Of a stretch of 14,277 bases of DNA, positions 13,323-14,277 are shown piece after piece; the first letter of the stretch is position 1, and each line of letters opens with the position of its first letter. Location: positions 1-14,277 of the forward strand of contig DVJH01000169.1 in assembly GCA_018710795.1 (NCBI GenBank), written 5' to 3'. Position numbers and translations under genes: made by a program. The DNA comes from Candidatus Galligastranaerophilus gallistercoris (lineage in GTDB: Bacteria > Cyanobacteriota > Vampirovibrionia > Gastranaerophilales > Gastranaerophilaceae). Below the pieces are notes generated by a model, which saw only the letters and a program-made list of their open reading frames with translations, ran no database searches and had not been told where the DNA came from.

Positions 13323-14277
13323 TTATATTAAAACAACGGGAAGATTATTTTCGTGTGCAAATTCCAAAACATCGTCGGGCACTTTATCAATACTTTTTTC
13401 TTTTGCGATAACCGCCTGAATTTTAGGAACATACCCCACGATTTCATTATGATTTTCTTCTTTTTTATCAATTAAAGAATCCTGAAATTTTATTATTGCC
13501 TGTTTTATATCTTCGCCCGTTACGGTTTTATTTCCGAGCTTATATTCTCTGTTTGACGCAAACTGGCTAAAGGCTGTTTTTGAAACAATGTTTTCTCTGT
13601 AAAATTCGGCAAATTCTTTATCGGATATAGTGTTTGGATCAATACCCAAATTGACCAAAAACTCGTTTCTGAATTTTTTTCTTTGTTCCGATGCATAGCC
13701 GAACACAAGATTCAGAATGTTTGAAAAATCTTTTTCATATCCCGAGCCTTGGTTTTTCTCTCTGGCGTTTACAACATTTGCATTTATCTGGGACAACATA
13801 ACGCCGTATTTTCTGTCACAATATGTCCTTTTATAGTAAGGTGTGATTAAAGATTCCGATAATACGCCGCCGTTTACGGGAGATGAAAGATGCTTTAATG
13901 TCATTAGATTTTCCTTGGCACTGTTTGTATCCACCATGTGAACAAGAAAATTGATGTCTTTCTTTGTTCTTCCGGGCATAAAACCGTATTTACCCAAATC
14001 TTCGTCGTCGCTTATGTTATGGAAATTCACAGTTTTGTATTCTTTTCCTTTATAATTTACTGCTTCAATTTTTGAAGCATCTTTATTTATAAAATAATCC
14101 GATATTATGGCACACCCGGTTGAATAAAGATGTTCGAGCCGCTCTTCTATGAGGTTTAATTTTTCATCTTCAAGGGCGGATTTATGAGATTCGTAGAATT
14201 CGTCGCTTACGGACATGAGGTCTGATTTTGCCATTATCTTTGCTATTTCAAAGTCATTGGGGCGGCGGAAGCGGTAA
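13323..14277 (-). CDS. Paralog of the giant HD protein, 3' part only (C-terminal 317 aa)
   Basis: The frame is open through the window end, where it reads YRFRRPNDFEIAKIM just before the ATG at 14234; that Met aligns inside the HD domain of the downstream protein, so it is internal and the real start lies beyond the window. What is seen covers the last part of the HD domain, with the final metal Asp in AKSDLM, and the whole unknown C-terminal domain: EDLGKYGF, FLVHMVD, GGVLSESLITP, RKYGVMLSQIN, NQGSG, FAEFYR, NREYKLGNK, NEIVGYVPKIQAV and a terminal NNLPVVLI. By eye well over half the residues match the downstream copy. The stop is ten bases from the next ATG, so both are likely cotranscribed and arose by tandem duplication. 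Confidence 0.9.
   Translation of the reverse strand, partial: YRFRRPNDFEIAKIMAKSDLMSVSDEFYESHKSALEDEKLNLIEERLEHLYSTGCAIISDYFINKDASKIEAVNYKGKEYKTVNFHNISDDEDLGKYGFMPGRTKKDINFLVHMVDTNSAKENLMTLKHLSSPVNGGVLSESLITPYYKRTYCDRKYGVMLSQINANVVNAREKNQGSGYEKDFSNILNLVFGYASEQRKKFRNEFLVNLGIDPNTISDKEFAEFYRENIVSKTAFSQFASNREYKLGNKTVTGEDIKQAIIKFQDSLIDKKEENHNEIVGYVPKIQAVIAKEKSIDKVPDDVLEFAHENNLPVVLI

Noticed and set aside
13323..14234. A complete 303-aa gene starting at 14234
   Set aside because: The frame continues upstream to the window edge with residues matching the HD domain of the paralog, so this Met is internal and the gene is partial.
1..14277. tRNA genes, CRISPR arrays, transposase genes
   Set aside because: No cloverleaf-like gap sequence, no regularly spaced repeats and no transposase or integrase motifs were seen on either strand.

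Overview
This is an AT-rich bacterial window read almost entirely on the minus strand. It holds a long ribosomal-protein cluster that merges the S10 and spc operons: rpsJ, rplC, rplD, rplW, rplB, rpsS, rplV, rpsC, rplP, rpmC, rpsQ, rplN, rplX, rplE, rpsN, rpsH, rplF, rplR (transcribed from about 9.18 kb down to 0.3 kb). Upstream of it, also on the minus strand, are two tandem paralogous genes for very large proteins with a GlnD-like HD domain; the upstream copy is cut by the window edge. Purine-rich ribosome binding sites (GGAG, AAAGG), mostly ATG starts and AT-rich intergenic DNA suggest a low-GC bacterium. The giant helical-repeat HD proteins remind me of gut Vampirovibrionia (Gastranaerophilales), but that is recollection and not demonstrated here.

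Layout by region. 1-310: a small plus-strand ORF of unknown function (61 aa) convergent with the ribosomal operon, both ending in one terminator hairpin. 324-2020: rplR, rplF, rpsH, with a 331-base gap between rplF and rpsH filled by a TCGC-rich repeat-like insert with hairpins. 2021-2206: a perfect 16-bp terminator directly behind rpsN, followed by a good promoter and a structured leader for rpsH. 2207-9127: rpsN up to rpsJ, tightly packed, with 1-base, stop-overlapping or short spacings that suggest translational coupling. 9128-9259: a strong-looking promoter and a 5'-end hairpin for rpsJ. 9260-13312: the 1350-residue HD protein. 13323-14277: the C-terminal 317 residues of its paralog.

How it works together: the eighteen ribosomal proteins cover the start of 50S assembly (L3, L24), the tunnel and exit port (L4, L22, L23, L29), the peptidyl-transferase region (L2, L3, L16), the central protuberance (L5, L18) and the 30S head and mRNA entry (S3, S10, S14, S19). 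The cluster appears to be two transcription units: rpsJ to rpsN, then rpsH-rplF-rplR. It stops at rplR, so rpsE, rplO and secY, which usually follow, must lie elsewhere. The two HD genes form their own operon-like pair. No clear terminator separates them from the rpsJ promoter, but nothing links them functionally to the ribosome.

Most worth a second look: the tandem HD proteins with a PPR/TPR-like repeat array and an unrecognised conserved C-terminal domain; the internal terminator-promoter switch; the repeat insert whose edge runs into the rpsH stop codon; and an S14 whose fourth zinc ligand is histidine.
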